Source of the DNA: Sepiola atlantica
Taxonomy: Eukaryota > Mollusca > Cephalopoda > Sepiida > Sepiolidae
Direction of reading: 5' to 3'
Assembly: GCA_963556195.1 (NCBI GenBank)
Contig: OY744525.1
Location: forward strand, 52,589,837-52,653,836
DNA length: 64,000 nt
Under the pieces are notes generated by a model, which searched no databases, was not told the DNA's origin, and saw only the letters and a list, made by a program, of their open reading frames with translations. Both the position numbers and the translations under genes were made by a program. Shown piece after piece: positions 1 to 14,367 of the stretch (its first letter is position 1; each line of letters begins with the position of its first letter).

Positions 1-184
1 ATAACATTTTATGTGGATACATGAAATAATAATATAAATATTGGGTTGAAGAAGTAGTTGTTTTCACTTAGCATAATACAATACTCTTCCAAAAGACGAA
101 TTGTGTCCTCTCGGTTACCAGTATCGTAAAATTTGTAAACAAATAAATTTATTTTTAAAAAAATATAATTTGTTCCACCAGCAG

Positions 185-335
185 TAGTGGGTTTGTTAGC
201 TCAGATGGTAAGACATTTGACACCATTTGGTCATTGTTGATAGATCTGGCATCCAAGTTTTTAATCTTGGGATTAATGCACTCTCTATGTTTAACCACAC
301 TGATAAGAAACTGCTGTCTGTGGATGACTAACCCC
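185..335 (+). mobile_element. tRNA-derived SINE fragment
   Basis: A box-A-like tRNA segment (gttagctcagatgg) is followed by a degenerate body and the tail accacactgataagaa ... ctgtggatgacta. The same tail occurs on the minus strand at 48837-48925, so this is a dispersed family rather than a tRNA gene. Box B is poor and no cloverleaf can be closed. Confidence 0.55.
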
Positions 336-340
336 AATAA

Positions 341-2094
341 TAGAATTGAATAATATTTTTTTTTAAATCAGTCCCATAAATAAAATGAGCCCTTTGTCTC
401 AATGAAAAACTGTCAATATAATTGACAGAAAGGAACAAACTATCAGACAAAAGAAATGAACTGGTGTTAAAATGCAAACATGAAAATAAACACATGTTGA
501 CATTTTTTAGGGATTCCATATATGGACATTAACCAATTAACATACGCTACCGTTTGTCATGATGGTTAATGTTCGCTAATGGTCTGGGAGACCAAGTCAT
601 ACCAAAGACTTAAAAAACGGTACTTAATCCCCCCTTGCTTAAACACTCAGCATTATAAAGTGAGAATCAAGGGTAAGTGGAGTAATCCTGTGAAAGGAGT
701 GGAATCCTCCCCTACTTTTTGGTGTAGCGGCTAATGAAAAGGGAGTCTTCGGGTCGCTCTTGACTATGGTCGACCACTTAACTTAGTTTTACCAAAAAAT
801 AAAGAAAAAGTAATTTAATCCTGTCAGAAGGTTGCACGAAGAAATATGAAACTTACATCAGAGGTAAATCTAATATATTAAGATTAGGCTAAAGTCAGGA
901 ATTAAGAGAACATGCGATGCTTTTTATTACCTATCTTTTATATGTTTGGATTGACTTGCATCCGTAATGAAAAAGGTTTTTAGGAGGGTGCCGCTTGAAC
1001 TGAGGTTTAGTGATGAGGTTAAGGAAGGTTGGGGGTGGGGGTCCACTCGGACCTAGGATTAGTGGTAGGATATGTAATTTTTTTTTTTTTTTTTTTTTAC
1101 ACTAATCTTCACCATAGAAATCTCCCCCCCCCCCCCCCCCCAATTTTTTTTTGGTTACTTCCTTAAAAAGCTAGAATGGCTCAGAAATGGGGGATCCTTT
1201 TATGTTAAATTTCACACAGGGAAGGGGGGGGGGGGTTATATATAATATGAGTTGATGTTTTTTCACCTGTGCAGAATTTGTCTGTATATAATTTGTGAAA
1301 ATAAACAACCTGTATAAACAACTCATTTTTTTCTTTGCTTTTTTTTATTCCTAAATCTAAATTTTGTCATTTCTTTCCTGCTTCATATAAGCCAGATTTT
1401 TCATATAACCAACAAGAATGAATCCATTCTGATGATTCATCTCTGCAGTCTGTGCATTTAGCGGTGGAAATGCTATTTCAAACTTAAGCCTAATAAACCA
1501 ATGGACAAAGCCTCTTATAAAGATGCTTGGATGTAACTAAACTAAGATATTATTGAATTTAGTAGCCAGTGCTCGGCTGTCTGACCAGTTGAGCTAGAAC
1601 TAAATAGAGATCAGAAGTCAGAGAGTTGGTATATAAGAAGGCTGGGATGTTCTATTGTGCTTAGATGAGCAAGTTCATTCTCTTAGTTCTGATTGGTTAC
1701 AAGTCCATGAGTGGACATTCTAGTGTTGAAATATTGCTTCATTCAAGCAAGCGTTTGTCAACTGGACACCATTTAAAGCCTTTATGTGTGCGTTATTTTG
1801 ATTCTACAGAATATATCTATTAAATCTGTGCATTTAGTCATGAAGATGATATTGCAGACTCAGGTATGACAAACTGACAGACAAAGCATTTCATAGAGAG
1901 TTGAAAACACGTCTAAAAAATAATTCTTTGAAAAAATAATTTTTAAAAAAAATAATTTCAGATGAAGGCATTCATTGTGAAACTTGATTCTCTTCTTTAT
2001 TTTCAGTCAACCATTGGCCATTTTAATTTGTTGGTACTTTTTAATCAAAATTTTGGATTGATTTTTGTTCTTTTTCTTGTTCTCCTTCGATCAG
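341..2094. other. Non-coding, upstream/intronic sequence of rhotekin
   Basis: No exon is recognisable here. The stretch holds poly-T, poly-C and poly-G runs (1079-1140, 1222-1236) and unclassified sequence. It probably lies inside the rhotekin intron before exon 2095, since that exon starts mid-protein. About 540-780 reads like a repeat but I cannot classify it. Confidence 0.4.
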
Positions 2095-2288
2095 GACACC
2101 GATTTGCAACAGAAGATCGACCATGAGATTAAGATGCGCGAGGGCACCACCAAATTGCTGGCCGCTGCCAAGAACCCGTCCCAAAAACTGGAGGCAGCCA
2201 AAAACCTCATCACCACCAACTCTCGCATTATCAGCTACATGAGAGAACTACAAAGACGTACAACTGCTGAGGTGATGGGCAAAAATAT
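2095..2288 (+). CDS. RTKN: Rhotekin exon: HR1 Rho-binding segment
   Basis: Acceptor ...cgatcag, donor GTACGT. It encodes a charged helical HR1 repeat with REGTTKLLAAAKNP and SRIISYMRELQRR, which corresponds to the N-terminal rhotekin block that binds RhoA. It starts in phase 0 and ends in phase 2. Codon use is GC-richer than the AT-rich flanks, as expected of an exon. Confidence 0.93.
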
Positions 2289-5200
2289 GTACGTACTACT
2301 TCCTTTTCGCTCAAGATAAATATAACTCTGTTGGATTGAAGAAATGAGGGGGCATCGCTATGGGAGGGGGGGGGGTTACGTTTACATTATAACAAGATGT
2401 CTACAAATTATTTGGGAACGTTTTGATTGTGTAAGTTGAACATACACAAAAGGTTTATCTCTCTAGAAAATGTTACTCTCTAGAGGCCGCATTGTACAAG
2501 GAACCCTTGCGTTCTCATGTTATTATGTATTACAACCAATCCGTATATTAACAAAATTATGAAACAACTTCATGTGTGTCTGTATTTCTCGCCTCTACAT
2601 GACTTACACATTATTGTTTCATTATTATTGAATGTTGAAATAAAAAATGCAATAGCAAAAAATAAAATGAAATTTTTTTAACAGGATTTTAAAAAATCCG
2701 GTTAAAAAAATTTAATTACAAAATTAAATCCACAGGAATGCCTTTCATTTTTTTTGTAAACAATTCAGGCATTTTAATCTTTTTGTGAATAGTTGAAAAA
2801 AAAAAGAGAATGAATTACTTTGTGACTGTTCTTCGATATTTGAAAAGAATTTGGAAGCATTTAAATTGTCGAATAGAAAGTCATTTAAACTGGTTTTAAA
2901 ATTCTTAACAAATCCTCACACATTAAAATATTTAAAGTTTTGGAATCTATTTACATCCAATGATTTTATAAATAGAAATTAAAACATTAACTTAAGAAAA
3001 GTAGTATAGTTTCATAACAACCTGGTTCAATTAATAAGTTAATGACCAAACAATAATATAATAATTAAATTCAACTTTCAAAATCGTATTTAAAAAAAAA
3101 ATGGTAAAAAAAAAAAAATTCAAATAACATAGAAATGAATAAATAAAAGTAAAAATAAAAAAAACTCATGGTCAATGCGAGTGAAGTACAAATAGTTTTC
3201 TATATAATGGTGTCATTTTTTTATTTTTTTAAAAAACTTTTATTTACCCCAAACAAGGCATATTGCCACTAAAACATAAGGGGCTACTGTGATGTAGGAC
3301 AGTCTTGGTGGGGAGCTGGGTAGCAAGATGTTTGTTCACATTACATTTAAATTTCTTCATGTTTGTACGGTCGGGAAAACAGGGAGCAAGGAAGGAATTC
3401 CAAAGGCAAACGGATCAGAGTAGAAAATCTTCCGACATCTAGGAACCTTTACAGTGAAGGGGTGGGTTTTTGCTGCTAATCGGGTGGGTCAGGGGTATTT
3501 ACGTTTGGGTGGTACAAGTGCAGTGAGTTCGTCGGAGCACATTCCGTGGAAGTACTTGTATAACAGACACAAGGATGCAACTGCGGTAATGTGACAGGGG
3601 CTAGAGCTTTGCAGACAGTGTGAAACCTATTAGGTCAGAAATTCTTTTTTGTATTCTGTCCAAGAGGGAGAGGCTTGTGTTTCATGCACCAGCCCAGATA
3701 TGCCAACAAACAATACTCCATGCACAAGCGAATGGTTGTTTTATAGAAATATAGGATACTGGCAGATGTAAGATGTTTTCTAGCCCGGTAGAGGGAGCCT
3801 ACTTTCTTTGCAGCAGACTTGGCAACATCTTCTATGTACTTATTTCAGCCTATGTTGGCTGAAAATGTCAGTCCAAGGAGTTTGAATGTATTCTCGGGAA
3901 TAATACTAGCAGCCATGACAATCCATTTTTAGCCCCATTCTACTACAGACTGGAGGTCATTTTCTAAGGATTCAGCCATTGTCTTGCATGAGTTGGAATT
4001 CGATTTGCCCTTATGCAGGGAATAGAGCGTAGTCATAGGCAAATACATGAAAATCAGAGAATATTATAGGTATGAGTATCGAACCCTGGGGAACACCCGC
4101 GTTTATGTGATGTGTAGATGTACGCTCATCGAGAACGACCTGGATCTTCCTTTTAGCTAAGAAAGACCTGATTATATTAAACATTCTCCCAGTAATACCA
4201 TACAAGTTAATTTTCCTGAGAAAACCTTCATGCCAGACTTTGTGAAATGTTTTTGAGATATCAAATGCTACTATCCTAGCTTCACCAGCCTTGTCCAGCG
4301 TGTGGTTATATGTTCAGAGATTACCGTTAGGATATCGGAAGTAGAATGGGATGGCCAAAATGCATACTGTTGGTCAGATGTTTAGCATTTTTGGGGTGCT
4401 GGACCATCACTAGATTGATTAAGGATTCAAAGATTTTAGCAAAGAGCGGAAGGAGACTGATGGGGCGATAATTATTTGTATCTTTATGATTATTTACAAC
4501 AAAAGAAACGAGGAAATATAATATTTTGTTTCGGGGTTTTTGAGATAAGAATTGATAATTTGTATTATTTGGACTACTATTCTCATCTTGTTTGTTATTT
4601 TCACAATGTTTCAACCGATGTAACTTGCAACCTTCTTCAGGTGCATTTTTTCAAACTTTTAAATTCATATAAGTTCTCAACATTTAAAATTTGCAAGTTC
4701 GAAAAAATGCACCTGAAGAAGATCGGAGGTTACATCGGCCGAAATGTTGTGAAAATAATAATCAAGATGAGAATAGAAGTTTGAATAATCTCAAAATAAT
4801 TTTCTGATTAACAATTTTGCTAATCGTTTTTTATCGTAAACAAAAAAAATGGGAACTTTATTTTATTTTTATTTGGGGGGGAGGGGTGATTCCTCTGGGG
4901 TTGTGAAAGAATAATTTTAAATATTGCTCTAATTTTATTCTTTACAAATCAGCGGTCACTTTTCCCCTCTCTCTCTTCCATATGATTAGTTATACTTGAT
5001 TTCATCCGATGGATTGTACATTGTACAACATTGTGACGATGACAACGATAATAAATTAGTGAAGTAAAATAATTTCATCATCTATAATTAATTTTAAAGG
5101 GGAAAAAAAATGTCGACTTTTTTCTTATTTTTTTTCATGCTCTACATGCATTTATTGATGGCGATAAAAATCACAACTCATGAAAACTGCACTTATTATT

Positions 5201-6907
5201 TTTTAAATAATTACATTTTTGGAGTGGATACTTCAATAATCATAAACTATTCGAATTTTGATACATTTTAATAACAAACAAGTAGTTTTTAATTTTATCT
5301 GAATTTAAAAATTTTACTCAAATTTATATTTGGAGGTAGTTAGGATTGAGGTGGAGGTAGTTTCAGAAATTCTGTAGCATTGATGAGAGCCTTAAAGATG
5401 AATAAGGTAGAGTACTTTCCTGTCAGGAATGTCTAAGAAGCTTGATTCCATGTGAGCATGTTCAAAAGAAGCCTCTTTTTTTCTCCAACGTCAGACAGAT
5501 CAGACATTGAAAACAAGTGCTCTGAGGTAAGAAGTCGCTAATCAGCAATTTTTGTGTCAGATTTTTTTAAAATCAACTTTGTGAATGGATTTTTTATTCG
5601 ATGCTCGATCAACACTTCTATCAACAGAATAAAATGTAAAGTTTGAAATTACAAAAATGATATCGAATATAACAGGTTCCTGAAGAAGACCAGAAGTCAA
5701 TTGAAATGTTGTCAGTATAAAAACAAAAATGAAAACAGTTTTAATGAATCCTTTTATGATTATGATCATTTCTCATCTTTATCGTTCCCTTTATTAATAT
5801 TCATTATATCTGTTCATGTAATCTACTGTGTAGAAAAAAAGTAGATATGTCAGCCAATAACAAATATATTCTGAATGTTATGGGAAATGAAAACACCAAT
5901 TCTCATTACTTTTTTCGTTTTTGATTTTTTTTCTCTTTGCTTTTCCCCCCATGCAGGTCAGTGGAAGGCAACCTTACACCATGTAAAGCTCAAGTCAGCG
6001 TCTCAGGTGAGCATTCACACCTCCCCCACCCCCTTATTGAGTCACACTTCTGAAGAAAAGAAGAGATGTAAAGTGGTTGGCTCTTCATGTTATAATTTAT
6101 GGAAATCTTTTTTCTTTTTATAAAAATAAAACTTATGCTATATTTACTTTCTGTAGAGAAATCAAAGAGGATTCTCAACATTTGTTTTGTGAATAATTAT
6201 CCTTTTATTTTTTGAAAATGACAAAATATTGATCAAAGACCTCATTTTGAATAAATGTATACTTGAACAGAACATCATTTGTTTTTAATTGCAAAAATAA
6301 GTTTTTTAACAAATATAACTAAAAATGGTTCTTTGGTTTTCAATAAAACCTGTTTAAATGAATGATTAATGTCAATATATGCACACACACACACACCCTC
6401 ATACTGGAACTATGCATTTCAGGTAAAATATTGTAGAATGAGGTTCTCTCTCGAATCATAGTATGAGTAGTGATATAGACAACAGCAATTGCATTTCCAC
6501 ATCCTGACGATGACTTTAGTTGCAATTGAAAGTTAAGAAGACACTTATTGTTCTGGATAAATACGGCATAATCATGTTGACACACCAAATCTTATTAGAT
6601 TACTGAAGTTGAGCGATGTCGAGCCTGATCAGTACCAGATGGGTGACCATTTCGGAATACCAGGCGTTTTATGTAGGAGGAGGGCAACACCTCCCTATAA
6701 CAAAACTAACTGCGATATGCATGCCACTGGGGATTTAATATTCCCTAGGAGAAAGCCAGCTCCATCCGCTCAGGATGAATGCTGCACCATGTACCAGGCA
6801 GGGGGTTATGGTTTTGGAGAGTACTTCATTCTACTGTATATAAGATATATATATATATATATTATATATATAAAATATATTTTTTAAAGGCCAAATTCGA
6901 TGCCAAG

Positions 6908-6956
<49 letters not shown>

Positions 6957-9900
6957 CAAATAAATCGGATATCTCGGTCAAGACAGACCTTTTTCAATAA
7001 AAATAAGACATTGGTTTTTTTTTTTCTTCTCATTGTCAATCCACGATCCTTCATTCAGTCTCTCTATATATATACTAGCAGACCGTACATATGTACCCAG
7101 TGTTCCCCTGGTATGAAATATGCAAGAACATTTAGCTACAATTATTTAGACACCTTCACAATTGCACACAAAACATAAATAGCAACATTAGATTGCATCA
7201 AATCTACAACTTAAAAATTCCTGCTAAATATCGAATTCTTGCCACATTCATGAGATTTCCTGGGTCTAAAGTTTTAAAAGGTTATGGATCAGAAACTTAC
7301 AAAAGTGGGCTTTGACTAATCCTCACATTCTATAAGTATCTGTGTAGCTTTCTTTTTTAAATACAGCTAAATTGGTTTCGACATGTATCTGCCTAACATA
7401 AACACAACTCATTTTGATTAGGAGATTTCATAATGAGTTCAGATAAAATTGAGGTTTTTGAACTTCATTCTTTTTTTAAAGGGCGAAAATATTAAATTTG
7501 GAAACTTAAGTTTAAAAGTAAAGAATTATATTTACATAGTTATGTAAAAGCAAAAATAAAATTGAAACATAAATTTAATCTTCTGGAAGAAAACTAAAGC
7601 CGATCAAACGTGTGAAGTAATAAATAAGCATTCATTCAAGCAAAGCATGTCTGGTCATAATTTTGATGTCTCTGCATTTCACTTGAGTCAGCAACACTCT
7701 GTTCTTTCTCTCTCTTTCCGTATCCTTAACCGCCTCTCCCTCTCTCTTTTATCTCTGCCCCTCCCTCTCTCTTTTATCTCTGCCCCTCCCTCTCTCTTTT
7801 ATCTCTGCCCCTCACTCTTTCTTTATACTTGCCCCTCACTCTTTCTTTATCCCTGCCCCTCACTCTTTCTTTATCCCTGCCCCTCACTCTTTCTTTATCC
7901 CTGCCCCCTCACTCTTTCTTTATCCCTGCCCTTCACTCTTTCTTTATCCCTGCCCCTTCTCTACATCCATCCCCTCTTCTCTATATCCCCCTCTCTCTCT
8001 CCTGCCAAGTAAATTGTTTTCCATCAATAAATTCTTGTTTTATTCATTCGGTAAAATAAGATTTCTTGTAATAAATTCATTTTCTTCAAAATCATTAATC
8101 TTGTCAAGAAATAACATTTTTTTCTCTCTAATTTTCATATAGCAAAAGATAATGGTTTAAATACTGTCACCTCCATGCCCTCCCCCCCCCACCTTACCCC
8201 TTTTCTCCTGATCTCTCTCTTTGGAACTTGTATTTTTTATTTCATAAATTATGCCAATAACTTCTTACAGTCAACCAAATACACAAACAATAAAATGCTG
8301 AATAAATTCTAATGACACTTCTTAGATTTCTTTAATATTGTGCATTCATCTAATAAGTTATGTAAATGAATGCAGCTGAGTTTTTTGTTCCGTTTTTCTC
8401 TAAACTTATTTGAAAGCAATTTGATTCTTTTTCGTAAATGAATTTGCAAAGAAGAAAAAGATTTTTTTAAATTCTAAACTTTCAGAGTTTTTTTTGTTTT
8501 GCCAATTTAATTAATGATTTTGTTGGATTTTCTTTTTCAGATATAAGAATTCCTCTCATGTGGAAAGACACTGACCATTTTAAGAATAAAGGAGGTTCGT
8601 TTTTTTCTGTTTTCTATCCAGAATAAATGTGTTTTCTCATAACTCTGTTGTTTGTCTAAAGTTTATCTAAGTCTGTGGCATGTGCAAATCTTGTAAATGC
8701 TGACTTTTGCGAATGTGGATGTTTCTCTATCATTGAAATCCTCACAAAGATCTCTTTATATTTGGTTGATTGCAATGAAATTCACTAAAAAATAGAATTT
8801 TGTCATCAAACGATATTGAAATAAGTTACTTATAAAATCTGCTCATTTAAGTCTGTAAAAAACTTTTTTTTTTCAAACTATTTTTTAATCATTTTTGTAG
8901 TTGTGTATATTGTTTTATTATGCATTAAATATTAAAGTGATGCATAATTATTGCAGTTTTTCTTTTTAAATCAATATTTATATTATAAAAAATTGTTTAA
9001 TCCTAAAAATACACTAAAAATCAGTTATGTTTATCTTGAAGAGCATCTTCCAAGCAATCTTCACTTTAATATTGGCCATCAACTTATTCAAATCATTGTA
9101 GACTTTGGCCACCTATGTCCTTGTTTTTTCTAATGACCAATTAACCTAGTTGTCTGTAGGAGCCTCAGAAGGAGATTACAAAGGATGAGAAAGCAAATCT
9201 CATCCTTTGTTGATTGTAACAAAGTTCACTTGGTGATATCGTAGATCCACCTTTTCTATGGTCTGCCATGACCCTTCGTCCTCTACACTGTTAGAGGATT
9301 ATCTTGGAATGACCATCCGATCTTGCTATGTGCCTGTTAAATCCTAGCGTATTCTTGTTCACTGTGGTTAACAGATATTCGTAGTGACTCACATCTTGCT
9401 CGATTGTGTTTAGGGACTTTCTTGGACCGTATGATGCCAGGGATTCTCTTGAAGCATGACTTTTCCACTGCCGCCTGTATTCTTCCTCTGCAGTTCAGCT
9501 GTCAGAGTCCATAACTCACATGCATAACATACTTTGACAGTAGAAACACAATTGGCTATCTTTTGCGATCTCGCTCAGGACTTCTGTGCATGGGCCGCAA
9601 TGGTTCGTGATGTGCTGCAGGTCAGGGAAAGAGCCAACTCAACCCAACCACGGTGAATGTTGTTGGAAGTAAGATCTCGATTATAGAAACCCTCTTCATT
9701 GATGATGATCCTTCATTATCAGCTTCTAGGGTTCATATACATCAGGAAAATCTTGCAGAAATGAAAGAGGCAAATTCCCTGGAAAGGGAAATCAGGGAAT
9801 TTTTTTGTTTTCAGGAAAAATAGATTTTTTTGTGTTCATTTTCTTTTTTATGGAAATAAATTATTTTTGTATTAAAACTAATTTTCTTAATACGGACAAA

Positions 9901-12900
9901 TTACGCCACGACTTCCTTCATTCCTCTCCTTTGTTTAAACGATAAAATATAAATGTTAATAAAAAACGCCTTGTTGTTCTGGTTTCTTTCAGATCATCGC
10001 CGTTATGCTGTCTTCTGCCTGATTAAAATTGGCACAGAAATTTACGATACAAGTCTGATATCAAGTGTAGATCGTAGCATGACTGACATTTCATTTGATG
10101 ATGTCATTGTCTTGTAAGTATCATTTATTTTTAACTCTTCTTCTTTTAATGGCAAAGTATCATTTCTTTTTAACTCGTTTAATGGCAAAGTATCATTTCT
10201 TTTTTAACTCGTTTAATGGCAAAATATCATTTCTTTTTTAACTCGTTTAATGGCAAAGTATCATTTCTTTTTTAACTCGTTTAATGGCAAAGTATCATTT
10301 CTTTTTTAACTCGTTTAATGGCAAAGTATCATTTCTTTTTTAGCTCTTCTTCTTTTAATGGCAAAGTATTATTTCTTTTAAACTCTTCTTCTTTTAATGG
10401 CAAAGTTACATATTCATAAGGCGCACTGCTGCAAACAACGTAATTTCCCTATTGGAGAATGTAAATCGAATGATGGGTTCTGAATCGGTATTATATTCAC
10501 AGTCTTCAGAATATCATTGTGGATTGTCATTACCCTGAAGAAATTCTAAGCAAGTCAAGAATTTAGTGGCCCAATGATAAAATGCACACACGGGGTAGTA
10601 TTTTTCGCATTTATTTGACATCAAGCGATGATTGGTTTAACGTATAATGTCATTAACGGTTAAAATAAAGGCGTTTCAATAAGACATTATGAAACTGTAA
10701 AGATGAACATAAGTTGTTTTTTAATATTCTGTCTGGTGGCAAAAGCTGTTGGTGGCAACAAAAGTGACAGTATCATATTAGTCACCGAAAATGTGGTATC
10801 ACCCCTGAATGACAGATGATGAGGACGGTATTATATGCTATCACATATTATAAAGGGGGGGGGGGGCTATCGGTCACATGCCAAACTGGCATAGGTGTGA
10901 AAAATGAGAAATAAATCAATATGCGATTAATCTTTAAATAAAAGGATACAGGTCGCAGAGTGCACAAGTGAAGGACGAAGAGATTAAAACTGTCAAATTA
11001 GTACCTGTGTGCATCAGGGCTGCAGACTCGGAAGTTTTGGAACGAGTCTGACCTGTGAGAATGCTCGGAGTCGGAGTCGGATTTTTTGAAGAATCAACAG
11101 ACAGTCTGAATATTGGATGACTTTAAAATAATGAGTTGGATATTTTAGCATCCTAAAAGTCAGAGTTGAACCATATACCTGACTCCGCGACCCCGGTAGG
11201 CATGCCAAATAGAAAAAAACAAAATTGTAACACTCTTTTTTTTCTCCAGTGTCAGACAGAACAGATATTGAAAACAAGTGACCCGCAGTTTCGCCTTAGC
11301 CGACACAAACCAACAAAGATAGACTTTAGGGATGCAATAAAAAGGTATCAGTTTTGTATTAGTAAAACTAGTTTATGTGATACTTTCACCCTACCCTACG
11401 GAAAACTGGTATTCAACAATGGATTTTGAATGGATTACAACTTTTCGCATCGCATAAATGGCAGTCAGAGAAATCTTTCATCCTCCTGGGGTGATTAAAA
11501 CTTGAAATTTCTTAGATATTAAAAATGAGGGTGGCATAAATACACAACACTGGATGACATGATAAGGGTGTGAATGTTGTTGGTGGTGTAGCTCTAATAA
11601 AGAGGAATTAAGGGTGGCCCCTTTTCACCCAAGTATATAGATCGGCTGACTATGTTAAAATTACACCATTACTGATTTATTCATTTCTTTACAACTTTTT
11701 TGTGCTCTCTTACTATGGTGATGATGTAGAAAGAGAAGTTCCAAGCAGGGCTGTGGAGTTGGCAGCCTAAATGCTTGATTCTTGTAATTTTAAAATTATC
11801 ATCTCTGACGTAATAAATCTTCTACCATAGAAATAATTTATGCATCTAACATATAAAGTTATCTTGCAGGATTTTCAAAGTCAGCCCCAAATAGCAATCC
11901 GTTTGACATATCGATATTTGATTCAGACTAGCCTATTTTTTCGTTTTTCTTCCACTATGTTATTGGCACAAATATATTTTATTTTGCGTCAACTAAGAAA
12001 ACTTTTAGAGTGGAAATTTTTCCTCTGACTCACCGAATATTCTTACAAATTAAAGGGAAGTAATCATGTCATTAATTATTTCTGTTGAATTCTGCAAAAA
12101 ATATATTTTAAAACATGTTATATTTAAAAGGAAGTCTCCACATTGATTACACATTATTATTTCTTATTTAGTAATAATCGATAAACGTCAAGTACCATAA
12201 CAATGTTTAAAAAAAATTATTGTTTCACAAAATAATTTCCTTACAAAATTAAAATCAACAAAATTATTTTCCATTCCTTTGTAAAGAAGTCAGTTCCTAT
12301 TTACTTGAACAGTTAAACACGTGGTCGGTTTTTAATGTCGGGGAAATCCAGCTCACCAAAAGGAGGCACTCTGGCTTAGGACAAAAATTAAAATTCCCTT
12401 GGTCTGACTGAGGACAGAACAGATAAAATGGAGTATCAGAAAATATACTACTCTTTTTTTTTTCTTTTACTTTCAGGCAATGCCGGTTAAATACAGCTGG
12501 TATTATGTACTTATAGCATTTTCAGTCTAAAGAAATTAGAGGTTTAATTCAACATATGGAAGATGGGGTGGTTAATGAACAAAATTTAACAAATTCAACT
12601 GAAAAGAAAGGTGATACCTGATGAAAAATGCCCAAAACAAAAACAAAAAAAATATCAAAATGTTTGTGTAATTATTCAGTGATGTTTTTTTGTTTTTTTA
12701 ATTAAAAATTCAAACCATTACTTAAAAGCCCAACTTCGATTCATAAATGAATAAATTTGCTCTGGTTCCAGGTATGGGACTCCTTTCGTCAACCTGGACA
12801 AGGAAAAGACATTATTCTGAAATTTATACTGACATGATTTTCTTGTATAGTAATATGATATGGGGGAAGGGCTAAATTATGTAGAAAGAGGAAATTTGCA

Positions 12901-14336
12901 CTAGAAATTAGTTTAACTTTTTCAAGGGAAATGACATCACGGACGGAAAGTCAACATGGCAGAATAAGCTCGTCTGATCTTTCTCTTAGGGTTTTGGTCT
13001 GAACGAAACCAGACAAGTTTTCGTAGCTCTTCCTCTGTTCTCCTGCGGGGAATGGGTGAAAAGAAGACTGATACTGTGCATTTGGATATGTAAAACTTGT
13101 GTAATATTACTGAATTGTAAAGAATACTCAGAACAAGATGACATGTGTGTTCTTTACCAAGATGGCTATTACAACTACAAAGAATGAAGAAGAAAGAAAA
13201 TAATCTACACACCACAATCAAGGCAACGATATGTCAACACAGCATAGCTGCTAACAAAACACATGTCTCATTTGTTGGGATCTGAAGAATTCCTGATGAC
13301 AGTATTACATTGAGTTTCTTTCCCAAAACTTGTAAGACACGATACCATGGGACTGCATCCCTACAGACTACAACATGGTCTAATGACAACAAATAGCTGT
13401 CGACGTCTTCTGAATTAACCAAACATCGTTTTCAATTCTTTCATAGTACTGTTCCATCATCCAACTGAAAATCTCACTAAACCTTATCCTTGAATGACTT
13501 TTGGCCTTGGTAGTAGTTAACAATTAGTATAAAAAAACAAAAAAAAAAAGTGTTTTAAATGATTTTTCTTTTTTTCTTTCCTTCAGTGAAAATGTTCCAA
13601 ATGATTATAAATGTACATTGGAGGTTTACTGTCACAAATTACATGAAGATCTGACCATTGCGAGCACACCGAAAAAGATTCGAAAGAAAATAAATGATTT
13701 CTCAGGTTCTGTTGGAAGAAATGTCGGTAAAAGATTGTCGGGATTGGTGAGTTTTTCTTTTTCTTTTTCTTAGGTGGGTGGCTCCTTTGTTTATCTCTGT
13801 GGTGTTATAGCTGATACAAGTCTTGAAATTACAACTCAGCTCACATATCCTAACATTACACCGGGTTTCATGTCCCTTAGAGACAATCATCAAATATTGC
13901 TTCTGCTATAGTTTAGTTCTTATTTGGATTATGTGAAGGTAATTATTACAATGCAATAATTACATTCAAATAAGAATGGAACTGCAACAGAAGCAGCATC
14001 TGAGGATTGTCTCTGAAATCCTGTGGAATGAGTTGTAACCTAGAATGAATTGTCAAAATATCGGTACAAGCAGTGATACAAACAACAACAGCTGCTGCTG
14101 CTGCTGCACTTCCACACCTTGAAGATGATTTCAATTGGAATCGAAACCTATGAAAACAAACAATTGTCATTCCAAAGAGCCCTAACTATATATATATATA
14201 TATATGTACAGGATGAGCCATATATACAACACATTAATAACACAAATAACAGTTATAACAACGTTATAATAAATAATTGCATTAATATAACGGATGCATA
14301 AACCTATTCCAAATACTGTCCACCTACTTTTGGCTC

Positions 14337-14367
<31 letters not shown>

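Noticed and set aside
2065..2319. ORF starting upstream of the HR1 exon, with Met at 2065
   Set aside because: The first codons are the pyrimidine tract and cag of a splice acceptor, and the end runs past the donor. It is exon 2095-2288 read through, not an independent gene or start.
6571..6680. Functional 5S rRNA gene
   Set aside because: Similarity stops before the 5S 3' end, several conserved positions differ and the terminator is missing.
7647..8012. 121-codon ORF rich in Ser/Leu/Pro
   Set aside because: It is a translation of the pyrimidine tandem array.
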